Shown in pieces: positions 12,063-23,099 of a DNA stretch of 64,000 nucleotides. Numbering within the stretch: position 1 is the stretch's first letter; the number at the start of each line of letters is the position of its first letter. The notes beneath the pieces were generated by a model. It searched no databases, was not told where the DNA came from, and saw only the letters and a list, made by a program, of their open reading frames with translations. The position numbers were made by a program, and so were the translations under genes. The stretch lies in assembly GCA_007922225.1 (NCBI GenBank), contig ML679969.1:19029368-19093367 (forward strand). Direction: 5' to 3'. This DNA is from Emydura subglobosa. Lineage: Eukaryota > Chordata > Testudines > Chelidae.

Positions 12063-12711
12063 CAACAATGGTATAAAAACATTTTGCTTGCAGTATCAAC
12101 TAGTTAAATGTTCTGCTTTTCCATTCCAATAGACAAAGTTTCATTCGATGTCAGAGTACATCTTAAGACACAGGTATCCTGTACTTTGCAATGTACACAA
12201 ATCCTTCCTATCTTGCTACTTAACAACTGTTGACAATATTTATATTTTCCTTTAAGAGAATTCTGTCTATTACTTCTGTCCGTTCCATCACTTGTTCCCT
12301 ACCATTTCTTTCAATTTTAGACATGTTGAGCTAGATAAATTCATACCCTGTTTCGTAATCACTAAGCATTAGAATCTCAGTTGCAGTAGCTTTCATGTTT
12401 ATTACAGATAGAATAAGAAACCACCACCTAGTAAATCCAACACTGTGAAGAATGAAAAATAAGATGAGCTAGCCAGCTTTATACATCACTATGTTATTGG
12501 ATGCCCTGCCCATCATCAGAAGTTCTAGTCGAACAAGGAGCCAAAAGAGGAAGGGGGAACAAAACAACAATACACCCTAGAGATGGGAGAAGGAGTAAAA
12601 ATCTGAGTTTAATCTTGAACCTTATATCAGTGGGTCCCCTTCAATGTCCCAGCCTTGATATATCAGACTTAGCAGTTCCATGAAGAAAGTACCAGTAGAG
12701 TAGGCTCTTAC

Positions 12712-12815
12712 CGTTTTTTTCTCTCTTTTAGTTGGTGGAGGCTGCTGCTGCTGCTGTGTAGGCACTATGATGGGTGCTGACTGATACACTGGCTGACTTG
12801 GATAGAACGGTGTTC
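12712..12815 (-). CDS. EIF4G3: EIF4G3 coding exon: linker with polyglutamine run
   Basis: This 104-nt exon has an acceptor TTTCCTAG at 12816 and a donor GTAAGAGCC from 12711. It enters in phase 1: the split Gly codon is completed by the G ending the 26915-27029 exon. It leaves in phase 0. It encodes TPFYPSQPVYQSAPIIVPTQ, a run of five Gln in all, PPPT and KREKKT. The basic KREKKT joins IRIRDPNQ of the next exon to form the PABP-contact motif conserved with eIF4GI. The glutamines come from five pure CAG codons (CTG on the + strand, 12742-12756). Human eIF4GII has three in my recollection. Confidence 0.97.
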
Positions 12816-13279
12816 CTAGGAAATCACAACAAGATAGAAACGCATATTCAGTTAATTTGTAAATGAAGTAAAGTGAAGAGCAGCAAGTGAATGACAGCCT
12901 AGTTTCAATCTCTATTTTCTAAGTAGCCTGTGTGCATTTTCTTCCCCACGTCTATCAAATCAGAATATGACATCACAACAACACAAGTGATGGAAAGAGT
13001 CACTAGTCCACTTTTTTCACGTGATTAGGGAAATGGCCACATGCATCAACTTTCTAGAGGCACTGAAGATACTGCTGAAATCAGCCAACACTATCAGAAA
13101 GGAAAATCTGCACTTCCTTGTATTTTACTGAGCTGCAAGACCTGAGAAGACAATTTCAAGCACTGAAAAATCTACACAGAATTAAAGAAATGAGACTGGC
13201 CTCTTATCCAGTGTAGAGAAAGCCATAACCAAACTATTCCCTGGAAGCTGCAATCACAACTGCAACCTATTTTGAAACT

Positions 13280-13928
13280 GAGCTAGAGAAGTAAGCTTTA
13301 GTAAGGCTTTTGATACTATCTCGCCTGACCATCTCATAAATAAACTAGGGAAATACAAGACAGAACTACTGCAAGGTGTGGGTACATAACTGGTTAAAAA
13401 AACCTGTTCCCAGAGAGTAGTTATCAGTGGTTCACAGTCAAGTTGGAAGGGCATACTGAGTGGGGTCCACAGGGATCAGTTCTGGGTCCAGTTCTGTTCA
13501 GTATCTTCATCAATGATTTAGATAATGGCATAGAGAGTACACTTATAAAGTTTGCGTACCAAGCTGAGAGAGGTAGTAAGTGCTTTGGAGGATAGGATTA
13601 ACATTCAAAATGATCTGGACAAACTGGTGAAATGGTCTGAAGTAAAATGGACAAATTCAATAAGGACAAATGCAAAGTACTCCACTTCAGAAGACACAAT
13701 CATTTGCACACATACAAAATGGGAAATGACTGCCTAGGAAAGAATAGTGAAGAAAAGGATCCGGGGATCATAATGGATCACAAGCTAAATATGAGCCAAC
13801 AGTGTAACATTGTTACAAAAATAGCAAACATAATTCTGGGATGTATTAACAGGAGTGTTGTAAACAAGACACAAGAAGTAATTCTTCCGCTCTTCTCCAT
13901 TCTGATTAGGCCTCAACTGGAGTATTGT
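13280..13928 (+). mobile_element. CR1 LINE, sense, truncated at both ends
   Basis: Decayed frames on + give SKAFDTI..DHLINKLGKY near 13300, [12 protein letters not shown] sequence near 13510, FNKDKCKVLHFRRHNHLHTY near 13650, GIIMDHKLNMSQQCNIVTKI near 13770 and ILIRPQLEY near 13905. This is the C-terminal half of a CR1 reverse transcriptase. The copy stops abruptly at the LEYC codons, where the Harbinger fragment begins, so its 3' tail is missing. Confidence 0.85.
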
Positions 13929-13929
13929 T

Positions 13930-14808
13930 CTGGAAGAAACTGCCCGCCTGCATCTTAGAGAACCGCCCTGAGTTACGAAATATACAAGCATCATGCACCT
14001 TCCCAGACCATCCCACATTGATGTCTGTGAAACGACCCCTGTGATCCACGAGCCCCTGCAGGACCATGGAAAAGTACCCCTTGCGGTTTATGTACTTGGT
14101 GGCGAGGTGTGCAGGCGCTAAAATGGAGATGTGCGTCCCATCAATGGCTCCCCCCGCAGTTTGGGAAGCCCATCGTGGCAAATCCCTTCACTATGTCCTG
14201 CACATTTCCCAAAGTCACTAGCCTTCATAGCAGAAGTCTATTGATGGCACTGCACACTTGAATCACCGCAGCTCCCACTGTAGAGTTATCAACTCCAAAT
14301 TGATTACCAACTGAGCGGTAATAGTCGGGGGTTGCCAGCTTCCAAAGAGTGATGGCGACTCTCTTCTCCATCATCATGGCTTGTCTCAAGCGAGTCTTCA
14401 CGCACTTCAGGGACGGTGACAGCTCCGAGCACAGCCAGAGGAAAGTACTCCATGATAAGCCGTGTTGTATTTGTCATGATCAGATTACAGTGCAGAGCTC
14501 AGCTGTCTCCATGTCTCTGCAGCAATGGCGATCGGGGGGAGTAAAAAACCAGCGCGAAAATCCTTTTCCTGTTTGTTTGGCGGGAGGGGCAAAGGGTAGG
14601 GGAAGCAGCGTTGCATCCTGGGATGAGGACACTCTTCCAAACAGCCACCGTGGCTAGTTGCACTGTGGGATAGTTACCCACATTGCACTGCTTTGTAATT
14701 CGAATTAAGACTGGCCAGTGTGAACACAAGAGACCAGCACAAACAGCGTATTGTGGACAGTCTGCTGCGATTTTTATAAATCGGCTTCTGAAAGTCGAAT
14801 TATCCCTA
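13930..14808 (-). mobile_element. PIF/Harbinger transposon, left end lost
   Basis: Minus-strand translation near 14440-14220 gives KTRLRQAMMMEKRVAITLWK, LATPDYYRSVGNQFGVDNST and VGAAVIQVCSAINR, the helix-turn-helix region of Harbinger transposases. It continues at 14160-13950 with GAIDGTHISILAP, YINRKGYFSMVLQGLVDHRG, RFTDINVGWSGKVHDA, part of the DDE_Tnp_4 catalytic domain including the first Asp (AIDGTH) and second Asp (the D of FTDI). The frame breaks near KGFATMGFP/RWASQTAGG. The right side (14690-14808) holds the 5' non-coding end with AATTCGACTTTCAGAAGCCG on the minus strand. The third catalytic residue and the left terminus are absent. It abuts the truncated CR1, so one event may have removed both ends. 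Confidence 0.82.
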
Positions 14809-15704
14809 GCCTGCTAGCTCAGCCCACTGAAGCTCAGCAGACAAGGCAGCCTTAGAATAGTCTGGGACTGAAAGATTACAGCCTGTGTGGCAAGAAACCA
14901 CAGCAGTTCAAAGAGCACAAAAGAAACCAGGACAACTTTTTCAAACTACAAAAATAAAGGAAAATGGTGTCAGGAGGTGGGAAAGGATTCAAAAGCCAAA
15001 CAAGAGAATCAACTGAGAAACAAAAAATTCAAGCTATACCATGTTTACTCCAAGTTAGTGTATCAGAATTAAAGCATCGTTGCCACATTTATTTTCTTTA
15101 TTTCTCCTGTAATGATGATTTCAGAAATATAAACTGAAATTGTCTCCCTTATGCTCAGCCCTTTGCTACTGCCCAACTCATTCAGAGATAATGCAATCCA
15201 GGGTTCATGACATCACTGTAAATGTTTAGGATAAATATAAATCACTATCACTAGATATGTTGCTGAATAAACACGAAAAAGAAAAGTCCACACTTTGGTT
15301 TATGATGAGTAAATGAGAACTGATTTTCAATTACTGTTTTTTTCCTTTAAAGTGAGTCAGCATTTGTTAAAACTACACATACATCACTATTTTGGGTTCC
15401 TAAGCAATTTTAATAATTAGTATAACAAACAAACTTTTCAGTCAACTTCTAAAATTCAGAAAGACTAAATTAAAATTTTAAAAGCTGTAAGTCCATAAAA
15501 AGTTGATAACAAAGCAACCCAGCAGATTTCAGAATTGTGTGTCAAGGTAGTGGTGGTGAAATAAATCACTTTTACCAGTGGGATTAAAAAGGCAAAAATT
15601 AAAATTTAATAAAATACCAAAATGTTGAGATTTACAGATAAAAAACAATAACTAAGTATTGTTATTGCACATGTCATTGAGAATTTTTCAAAATATTCCC
15701 ATAA

Positions 15705-16272
15705 ATCACAGTAGGGTAATTATTCCCCTCTATTCGGCATTGGTGAGGCCGCATTTAGAATACTATGTCCAGTTTTGGGCCCCCCACTACAAAAAGGATG
15801 TGGAGAAGTTGGAGAGAGTACAGTGGAGGGCAACAAAAATGATTAGGGGGCTGGAGCACAAGACTTATGAGGAGAGGCTAAGGGAACTGGGCTTGTTTAG
15901 TCTGCAAAAGAAAAGAATGAGGGGGGATTTGATAGCAGCCTTTAACTACCTGAAAGGTGGTTCCCGGGAGGATGGGGCTAGGCTGTTCTCGGTGGTGGCA
16001 GTTGACAGAACAAGGAGCAACGATCTCAAGTTGCAGGGGGGGAGGTCTAGGTTGGACATTAGGAAAAAGTTTTTCACTAGGAGGGTGGTGAAGCACTGGA
16101 ATGGGTTACTTAGGGAGGTGGTGGAATCTCCATCTTTAGAGGTTTTTAAGATGAGGCTTGACAAAGCCCTGGCTGGGATGATATAACTGAGGTTAGTCCT
16201 GCTTTGAGCAGGGGGCTGGACTAGATGACCTCCTGAGGTCCCTTCCAACTCTCATATTCTATGATTCTATGA
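15705..16272 (+). mobile_element. CR1 LINE 3' end, sense, long open frame
   Basis: A 5'-truncated CR1 retains an open frame to 16186. It encodes [60 protein letters not shown] and [20 protein letters not shown], ending DKALAGMI before the stop. The 3' UTR follows with GGACTAGATGACCTCCTGAG and the tail TATTCTATGATTCTATGA. The intact frame and tail suggest it is younger than the CR1 at 3486. It lacks the endonuclease and catalytic RT motifs, so it is inert. Confidence 0.92.
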
Positions 16273-16481
16273 AATTTGGTGAAAGTTGGCACTACAATAA
16301 AGGTCTGCAAAACAATTTCTCTTCCCTTCAAAAAATAGCCCAAACGCACCACAAAGTAAACCAGACAAAACACATGGCCACCCACCAGATTTAGTCCAAC
16401 TCTAATTAAAATGCCCAAAAGAGACATTTCTTGGCCTGCATTAAATTACTGACCATAGCATCATTCCTGCAGCGAGATAAG

Positions 16482-16789
16482 ACGATTACTCACTTTGTAA
16501 CTGTTGTTCTTCGAGATGTGTTGCTCATGTCCATTCCATTGTAGGTGTGTGTGCACCCCCGTGCACGGTTACTGGAATATTTTTTCCCTTTAGCAATATC
16601 CGTAGGGCCAGCTTCATCGCCCCCTAGAGTCCCACGCACATGCAGCAGCACATAAGGCTCCGCCAGCACTACGCCCCCTCAATTCTTTCTCGCCGACAAC
16701 TCCAACGGTGGGGATGGGGGGGGCGGGTCATGGAATGGACATGAGCAACACATCTCGAAGAACAACACTTACAAGATGAGTAACCGTCT
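16482..16789. repeat. DIRS terminal structure with self-complementary arms
   Basis: The arm at 16482-16538 (..TGTTCTTCGAGATGTGTTGC, TCATGTCCATTCCA) is matched in reverse complement by 16731-16789 (TGGAATGGACATGAGCAACA, CATCTCGAAGAACA..), leaving a spacer of about 190 bp. A related motif follows at 16797 (TTCGAGTGCTTGCTCATGTC). The spacer from 16540 to about 16680 is itself the inverted counterpart of 25400-25535 at the other element end. Confidence 0.88.
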
Positions 16790-16868
16790 TTTCTTCTTCG
16801 AGTGCTTGCTCATGTCGATTCCATTATAGGTGACTCCCAATCAGTACCTTGGAGGCAGGGTTCAGAGT

Positions 16869-17270
16869 TCACAGATTAGCTGTCTGCAGCACCACTCTGC
16901 CGAAGTTGGCGTCATCCCTTGCCTGCTGAACAATGGCATAGCGGGATGTAAAGATGTGCACCGATGACCATGCATATGTCCTGAATAGGCACTTGCACCA
17001 GGAATGCCGTAGAAAAGGCCTGCGCTGTAGTTGACTGAGATGTGACATTTTCTGGAAGGGGCACCTTCGCCTGCTCATAGCAGAACCTAATGCAGGAGAG
17101 GTTATCCAAGAGGAGATCTGCTGAGAAGAGACAGGTAAGCCCCTCATCCTGTTGGCCACTGCCACGAACAGCTGCACCGACTTTTGGAATGGTTTTGTCC
17201 TCTCAATGTAAAAAGCCAGAGCTCTTTCGCACAACCCACATGTGCCACCTCCATTCTTCCACTGAAGCAT
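16869..17270 (-). pseudogene. DIRS tyrosine recombinase, C-terminal part
   Basis: The 133-codon frame contains RALAFYIERTKPFQKSVQLF and WSSVHIFTSRYAIVQQARDD, ending NFGRVVLQ. This is the conserved C-terminal portion of DIRS recombinases; the Tyr in the TSRYA segment is the likely nucleophile. The catalytic box H-S-T-R-A-Q-A of the family appears only in another frame (16912-17109), as QSTTAQAFSTAF, so both the His and the Arg are substituted. The frame switch and these losses mark a dead enzyme. Decayed sequence homologous to the region right of 61900 continues to about 18000. Confidence 0.78.
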
Positions 17271-18004
17271 GCAGCTTTGGGAAGAACAATGTCAGGAAGA
17301 TGTCCTGACTGGCATGGAATTGTGACATCACTTTGGGCAAAAAGGCTGGGTGAGGTCTCAACTAGATCTTGTCATTACAAAAAACTCTGTAAGGTGGCTG
17401 TGAGGTAAGTGCCCTAATTTTGGATACCCTCCTAGTCGAGGTGATGGCAACTAGGAAGACTACCTTCCACAACAGCAGCAAAAGGAGGAGGGTAGTCAAA
17501 GGCTCCAACAGAGCCCCCGTAAGCCTGGAGGACTAAGTTCAGGTCCCAAGGGGGTAACCGATCCCTAACCTAGGGGTAAAGTCTCTCTATACCCTTCAGA
17601 AACCTAACTGCCATGGCGTGACAAAAAAACTGACGTCCCTTGAATTGGAGGATGGAAGGCTGAAATAGCAGCTAGATGTACTTTCAATGAAGTAGTGGCT
17701 AGGCCCTGAAGTTTAAGATGCAGTAGGTAGTCTAACACCGTCTGGATTGATGCTTCGTGGGGCGTGACCACCTGAGCTGTGGCTCAGCACATGAATCTTT
17801 TCCACTTGGCTAAATATGATGCCCTGGTGGAAGGTTTCCTTCTACCCATTAGTATTGCCTGCATCTGATATGAGCAAGCCCATTCCTCTAGGTTCAGCTA
17901 CTCAGCCTCCGTGCCATCAGTTGCAGGGACTCCAGGTCCAGGTGCAGAAGTCACCCTTGATCCTGGGAAAGCAGGTTGTACCAACGCGGCAGCTCCGGGG
18001 GGAG

Positions 18005-19675
18005 GAGGGAGAGGGGACAAAGGCAAAAGACAGCTCCATGTTACTTAGCAGCTCTATGTTCTTGGGGAACCAGGGCGCAAAACCCCAACTCTCTCTCTGG
18101 CTCACCTGAATACCCCTCCCAATACACCCCCTCCCCCCCCGCAGTCCGCTTGAACCAGAAACCAAAGGCATTTCAATATGAAAAGGCAGTGGAAAACCCT
18201 CTCATCAAGGGTGATACAACTCCAAATGCCTCATCTACATCAAAGATGTAAAAAGGGTGCATACAGAAGCCTCATCTACATCGAAGATGGAACACGCACT
18301 GAACTCTGGGATTGCCAAAGCAGGGAAGCACTGCATGTTGGGAGATCTATGCTCTTGATGTAAATGAACAACACCTGTACACATCCAGCTCGCAGTTATC
18401 AGACCATTCTAGTTATTGATATGCCAAACACTTCATCCTGGTTGCATTGTGAGCTTTCTCTCAAGGAAAGATGCCCTTCCAGGAAGGATCAGCTCCTTTT
18501 GTCCAGACATTATTTATCCATAAACAAACCTGGGGTCTACAAAACCCCCCATCAGAAGTCAAACCTCTGTTCTGATGCTTGGATCCATAATGCTGCTTCA
18601 GTTCCACTGTAACTTCCCCCTCTTCCTGACTGATTGTGCTGAGAACTCTGCCAGACTCAAAGAGCTCCAGACCCTAAGCTGCCAAGTCTGTTCCTGGGAA
18701 CCTCTGAGCTGCATGGAGTGGTGAGACCTCTTCTTCCCCCAACACACTTTTTGTCTCTCTCCCTCTCAGTCCAGGTATAACTTTCTACTTTTGTAATCAA
18801 ACCTGGGATAGCTTTCTCCAATACCCCAACTGTAATTGTGTAGTATTGTAGGCATTTGATTGTTTTTCTCTCCTTGTATGATATTACTATTAGTAACGTA
18901 AGTTTTATATACCTAGCAATAAAATAACTGTTATAATCAAGCTGGTTGCCACTTTCTCTATCTCTCCAAACTTTATTTTACTCCTTTGTGTTCTTGGTCC
19001 CTATCTTGCTCTGTAGCAACGCTTCTCTTACCTAAGCCAAAGATCTCCAGAGTGCCCAAAAATCCTACGGGATTTGCTCATCAAGGGGATTACTGCTAGA
19101 ACAATTGTGATATAAAAGGGCATATGAAGGGGACAGCCGGGAAGTGCTACTCTACCTAGTCTACGGAGTCCAGGGGCAAATAAGGGTGCGGCTCAAGGTG
19201 CTGTTTGACCAGCCTGACTGAGTCCAGGGGCAATTAAGGGGAGTAGCCAAAAAGGTGCTGTTTGGACCCAGCCTGGTCTATTCTGGTGCGTTGCAAAGTG
19301 GCATATAAGAGTGGCCACTGAAAGTGTGGTGTCACCCAGCCTGCTGAGTTCAGGGACGCATAAGGGGTCAGCTGCAAGTGCTGATAGCCCGGTCCGCTCA
19401 GACGCACTCAGTTAATCTGAAATGTGTATGTGTATATGTGGGGGGTTTATCTGAATCTGGTACTGGAGGAACCCAGCCCTGAAAACCTGGTCCTGCAGGA
19501 TAGCTCCACTGGGAGAGGGCTTGTAGCCATATGAACACACAAGTAACACAAGCAGTACATTAATAGAATCACACCCTTAGAATCACATCTCCCCTTCCAG
19601 GAAGGCAACCCAAATCACACCCCCTTCCAGGAAGGTAACCCTAATAAATGAGCATACTCCAAAGTGAAGGGGAAA
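18005..19675. mobile_element. unclassified insertion inside the DIRS recombinase region
   Basis: Alignment by eye with the second DIRS copy (62690-62920) shows homology lost at about 18000 and resumed near 19680, where GTGAACCAGTGCTGCCTGGG leads into sequence shared with that copy. The inserted 1.7 kb has no recognisable protein. It contains AATAAAATAACTG near 18920, a tandem repeat at 19115-19400, and paired CCCCTTCCAGGAAGG motifs near 19592 and 19621. An endogenous-retrovirus or LTR origin is possible but unproven. Boundaries are about 30 bp uncertain. Confidence 0.5.
19115..19400 (+). repeat. degenerate tandem repeat, unit about 65-75 bp
   Basis: The motif GAGTCCAGGGGCAA..TAAGGG..AGC..AAGGTGCTG recurs at about 19163, 19220 and, more diverged, 19347 (GAGTTCAGGGACGCATAAGG). 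It is separated by CCAGCCTG spacers. The units are imperfect, so the array is old. Confidence 0.65.
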
Positions 19676-20011
19676 TCTGGTAACATCCAGGAGAGTCGTG
19701 AACCAGTGCTGCCTGGGTCATGTGGACGCTATGAGGATCACACTCACCTTGTCTCTTTTGATTGTTAACAGGACCCTGGGAATCAACAGAATGGGAGGGA
19801 AGGCATACAGAAGCCTCCCCAACCACGAAAGTAGGAAGGTGTCTGACAGTGCTCCCTCATCGAGCCCACGAATGGAGCAAAACTGACTGCACTTCTTGTT
19901 GACCTTGGAAGCAAAGAGATCCTCTTGGGGAAACCCTCACCTCCAGAAAATCTTATTAGCTACTGACAGGTGGAGAGACCACTTGTGGCAAGTTAAGAAG
20001 GTCCTGCTGAG

Positions 20012-20629
20012 TCAGTCCGCTGTGGCGTTCTTGATACCAGGGAGGTGTGAAGCCACCAGGTGAATGTCATGCCCTATCACTAGGTTCCACAGACTCACTG
20101 CCGCCTGACACAGGTTCTGGGAGCAGACCCCACCCTGTCTGTTGATGTAATACACTGCAGCAGTGTTGTCATCAGGACCTGGACAGTCTTGCCTCTCAGG
20201 AATGGGAGGAACACTCCGTATGCCAAGCTGATCGCCCTGAGCTCCCTGATATTTATGTGCAGCCTCTGGTCCTTCCTTGACCAGGTCCCTTGGGTGCTGT
20301 GGCCCGAGCTGATATAAGCCCCCACACCCAAGTCCAAAGTATCCAAAACCAGAGTCACTGAAGGGGCTAGATCTGAAAAGGCCATCCCTTCCATCACTGA
20401 CCAAGGGCCCAGCCCCCAACCAAGGGAGGCGAGGACTTGTGAGGGCACCGTGACCACTTTGTCCAAGAAGTGCCTGCTCAGGGCGCACGGAGAGGACAGC
20501 CATAGCTGGAGCGGCTTGAGTTTCAGACATGTATGATGCAGCATGTGGGTGCACATTGCCATATGGCCCAGCAACTGCAGGCAAGTTCGTATGGGGAGAG
20601 GCGCATAGGCCCAAGATCAGATTTGACAT
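20012..20629 (-). pseudogene. DIRS RNase H domain, frameshifted
   Basis: One frame carries DDNTAAVYYINRQGGVCSQN and DIHLVASHLPGIKNATAD, the third catalytic-Asp block and C-terminal His/Asp block of DIRS RNase H. A second frame (20095-20574) carries LVLDTLDLGVGAYIS and HINIRELRAISLAYGVFLPF, which include the first Asp and the Glu. A frameshift between the blocks means no functional protein. The RNase H would remove the RNA strand during cDNA synthesis. Confidence 0.85.
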
Positions 20630-20752
20630 AACCTCGAACTGAGCCTGTGGAAAAAACGCTCTGGCCTGCGTAGAATCAAGAATGGCCCCAATTAATTCTT
20701 TTCTCTGCAGTGGTGTTAATGTGGATTTTTTTCATTCACCAGCAGGCACAGA

Positions 20753-22241
20753 TAGAATCATAGGGACCTCAGGAGGTCATCTAGTCCAACCCCCTGCTCA
20801 AAGCTCAGCTAAACAATCCCAGAGAGGGTTTTGTGAAGTTGCAGATTAAAAACCTCTAAAGATGGAGATTCCACCACCTCTCTAGGTAACCCATTCCAGT
20901 GCTTCACCACTCTCCTAGTGAAAAACATTTTCCTAATGTCCAACCTAGATCTCCCCCACTGCAATTAGAGACCATTGCTCCTTGTTCTGTCATCTGCCAC
21001 CACTGAGAACAGCCTAGCTCCATCCTCCCTGGAACCTCCTTCCAGGTAGTTAAAGGCTGCTATCAAATCTCCCCTCATTCTTCTCTTCTGCAGACTAAAC
21101 AAGCCTAGTTCCCTCAGCCTCTCCTCATAAGTCTTGTGCTCCAGCCCCCTAAATCATTTTTGTTGCCCTCCGCTGGACTCTCTCCAACTTCTCCACATCC
21201 TTTTTGTAGTGGGGGGCCCAAAACTGGACACAATACTCCAAATGCGGCCTCACCAATGCCGAATAGAGGGGAATAATCACTTCCCATGACCTGCTGGCAA
21301 TGCCCCTCCTAATGCAGCCCAATATGCTATTAGCCTTCTTGGCAACCAGGGCACACTGCTGACTCATATCCAGCTTCTTATCCACTGTAACCCCCAGGTC
21401 CTTTTCTGCAGAACTGCTGCCTAGCCTGTCGGTCCCCAATCTGTAGCTGTGCATGGGATTCTTCTGTTGTAAGTGCAGGACTCTACACCTGTCCTTGTTG
21501 AACCTCATCAGATTTCTTTTGGCCCAATCCTCCAGTTTGTTTAGGTCCTTCTGTATCCTATCCCTACCTTCCAGGGTATCTACCACTCCCCCTAGCTTAG
21601 TGTCATCTGCCAACTTGCTGAGGGTGCAATCTACCCCATCCTCTAGATCATTAATGAAGATGTTGAACAAAACCAGCCCCAGGACCGACCCCCGGGGCAC
21701 TCTGCTTATGACAGGCTGCCAGCTAGACATGGAGCCATTGATCACTTCTCATTGAGCCCTATGCTCTAGCCAGTTCTCTATCCATTTTATAGTCCATTCA
21801 ACCAACCCATACTTCTTTAACTTGCTGATAAGAATACTGTGAGAGACCGTATAAAAAACTTTGCTAAAGTCAAGGTATATCACGTTCACCGCTTTCCCCA
21901 CATCCACAGAGCCAGTCACCTCTTCATAGAAAGCGATCAAGTTGGTCAGGCATGACTTTCCCTTGGTGAAACCATGTTGACTGTTCCTGATCACCTTCCT
22001 CTCTTCCAAGTGCCTTAAAATGGATTCCTTGAGGACCTGCTCCATGATTTTTCCAGGGATTGAGGTGAGGCTGACCGGTCTGTAGTTCCCTGGATCCTCT
22101 TTCCTCCCTTTCTTGAAGATGGGCACTATATTTGCTTTTTTCCAGTCATCAGGGACCTCCCCCATTTGCCACGAGCTTTCAAAGACAATAGCTAATGGCT
22201 TTGAAATTACATCAGCCAACTCACTCAGCACCCTCGGGTGA
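20753..22241 (-). mobile_element. CR1 LINE, antisense, inserted in the DIRS reverse transcriptase
   Basis: The 3' end is at 20753 (AGAATCATAGGGACCTCAGG on +). Minus frames give [98 protein letters not shown] and LADDTKLGG (the catalytic box, FADD in CR1). They continue to [13 protein letters not shown]. This is the longest CR1 here, about 1.5 kb, truncated upstream of the RT N-terminus. A stop separates the frames at 21749. DIRS sequence resumes on both sides. Confidence 0.93.
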
Positions 22242-22793
22242 CAGCAGACCCAGATGGTAACCCAAACTAAGTCCAGACTGGTTTGGACCTGGGCCCACGA
22301 CCTGCCTCTGATTAGCCAGTCATCTAGATATGTGTAAATCTGAATCCCTCGGCACCTGAGATATGCGGCCACCACTGTCATACATTTTGTAAATACCATT
22401 GGGGCGGACGACAGGCCAAAGGGGAGGGCTGCAAACTGGTAGTGGGAACATCCCACCACAAACCGGAGAAAACACCTGAATCCGGGGAATATTGTGATAT
22501 GAAAATATGCGACCTTCAGGTTGAGGGTGGCATACCAGTCTACTGGATCCAAGGATGGAGGCTAGGGAGACCACGCAGAACTTCAACTTTCTGATGTATC
22601 TGTTTAGCCCTCATGGGTCCAAGATGGGCCTGAGGGCCCCCTTCGCCTTGGGAATAAGGAAGTAGCGGGAATAGAAGTCTCTTCTTCTCATGTCCGCCGG
22701 AACGTCCTCCACAGCTCCCAGTGCGAGAAGGTTCTCCACCTCCTGCATGAGGAGTTGCTCGAGAGAGAGGTCCCTGAACACGCCCAGCGACCG

Positions 22794-22827
<34 letters not shown>

Positions 22828-22900
22828 AGAGAACTGCAATGGTACCCAGGACCCAACAATCCGAAGTTATACAGGCCCATGCCGGGAGGAAAGAGGCAAG
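22242..22900 (-). pseudogene. DIRS reverse transcriptase, N-terminal and catalytic part
   Basis: Frames give EVENLLALGAVEDVPADMRR and SRYFLIPKAKGALRPILDP (22880-22611), then [39 protein letters not shown] and [14 protein letters not shown], ending in the YLDDWLIRG catalytic box with its paired Asp. The first catalytic Asp of LDLKDAY is replaced here (LNLKVAY). The CR1 cuts the protein just after [20 protein letters not shown]. Confidence 0.88.
22794..22825. repeat. poly-C run of 32
   Basis: An uninterrupted C homopolymer within the DIRS gag-RT region. It makes the polyproline/polyglycine frames around it meaningless as proteins. Its length is liable to sequencing error. Confidence 0.95.
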
Positions 22901-23099
22901 TCGGTTGCGGAATCTTGGGGAAGTAGGATCCTGGTACAAGACTGGAAGGCCATCCTCAGACATACCATCAAAACGATTTGTGTTGCACACTAGAGCACCG
23001 GGAAGGGGCTGGCTGATTGACCTAGGAGGAATATGGGCCCGATCGGTGCTGCCGAAAATTTCTATTTCTGTCCGTCTTTCGGTAGATCCTGAAGCACTG

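Noticed and set aside
15878..16248. Minus-strand open frames over the CR1 at 15705-16272
   Set aside because: They are shadows of the sense CR1 reading frame.
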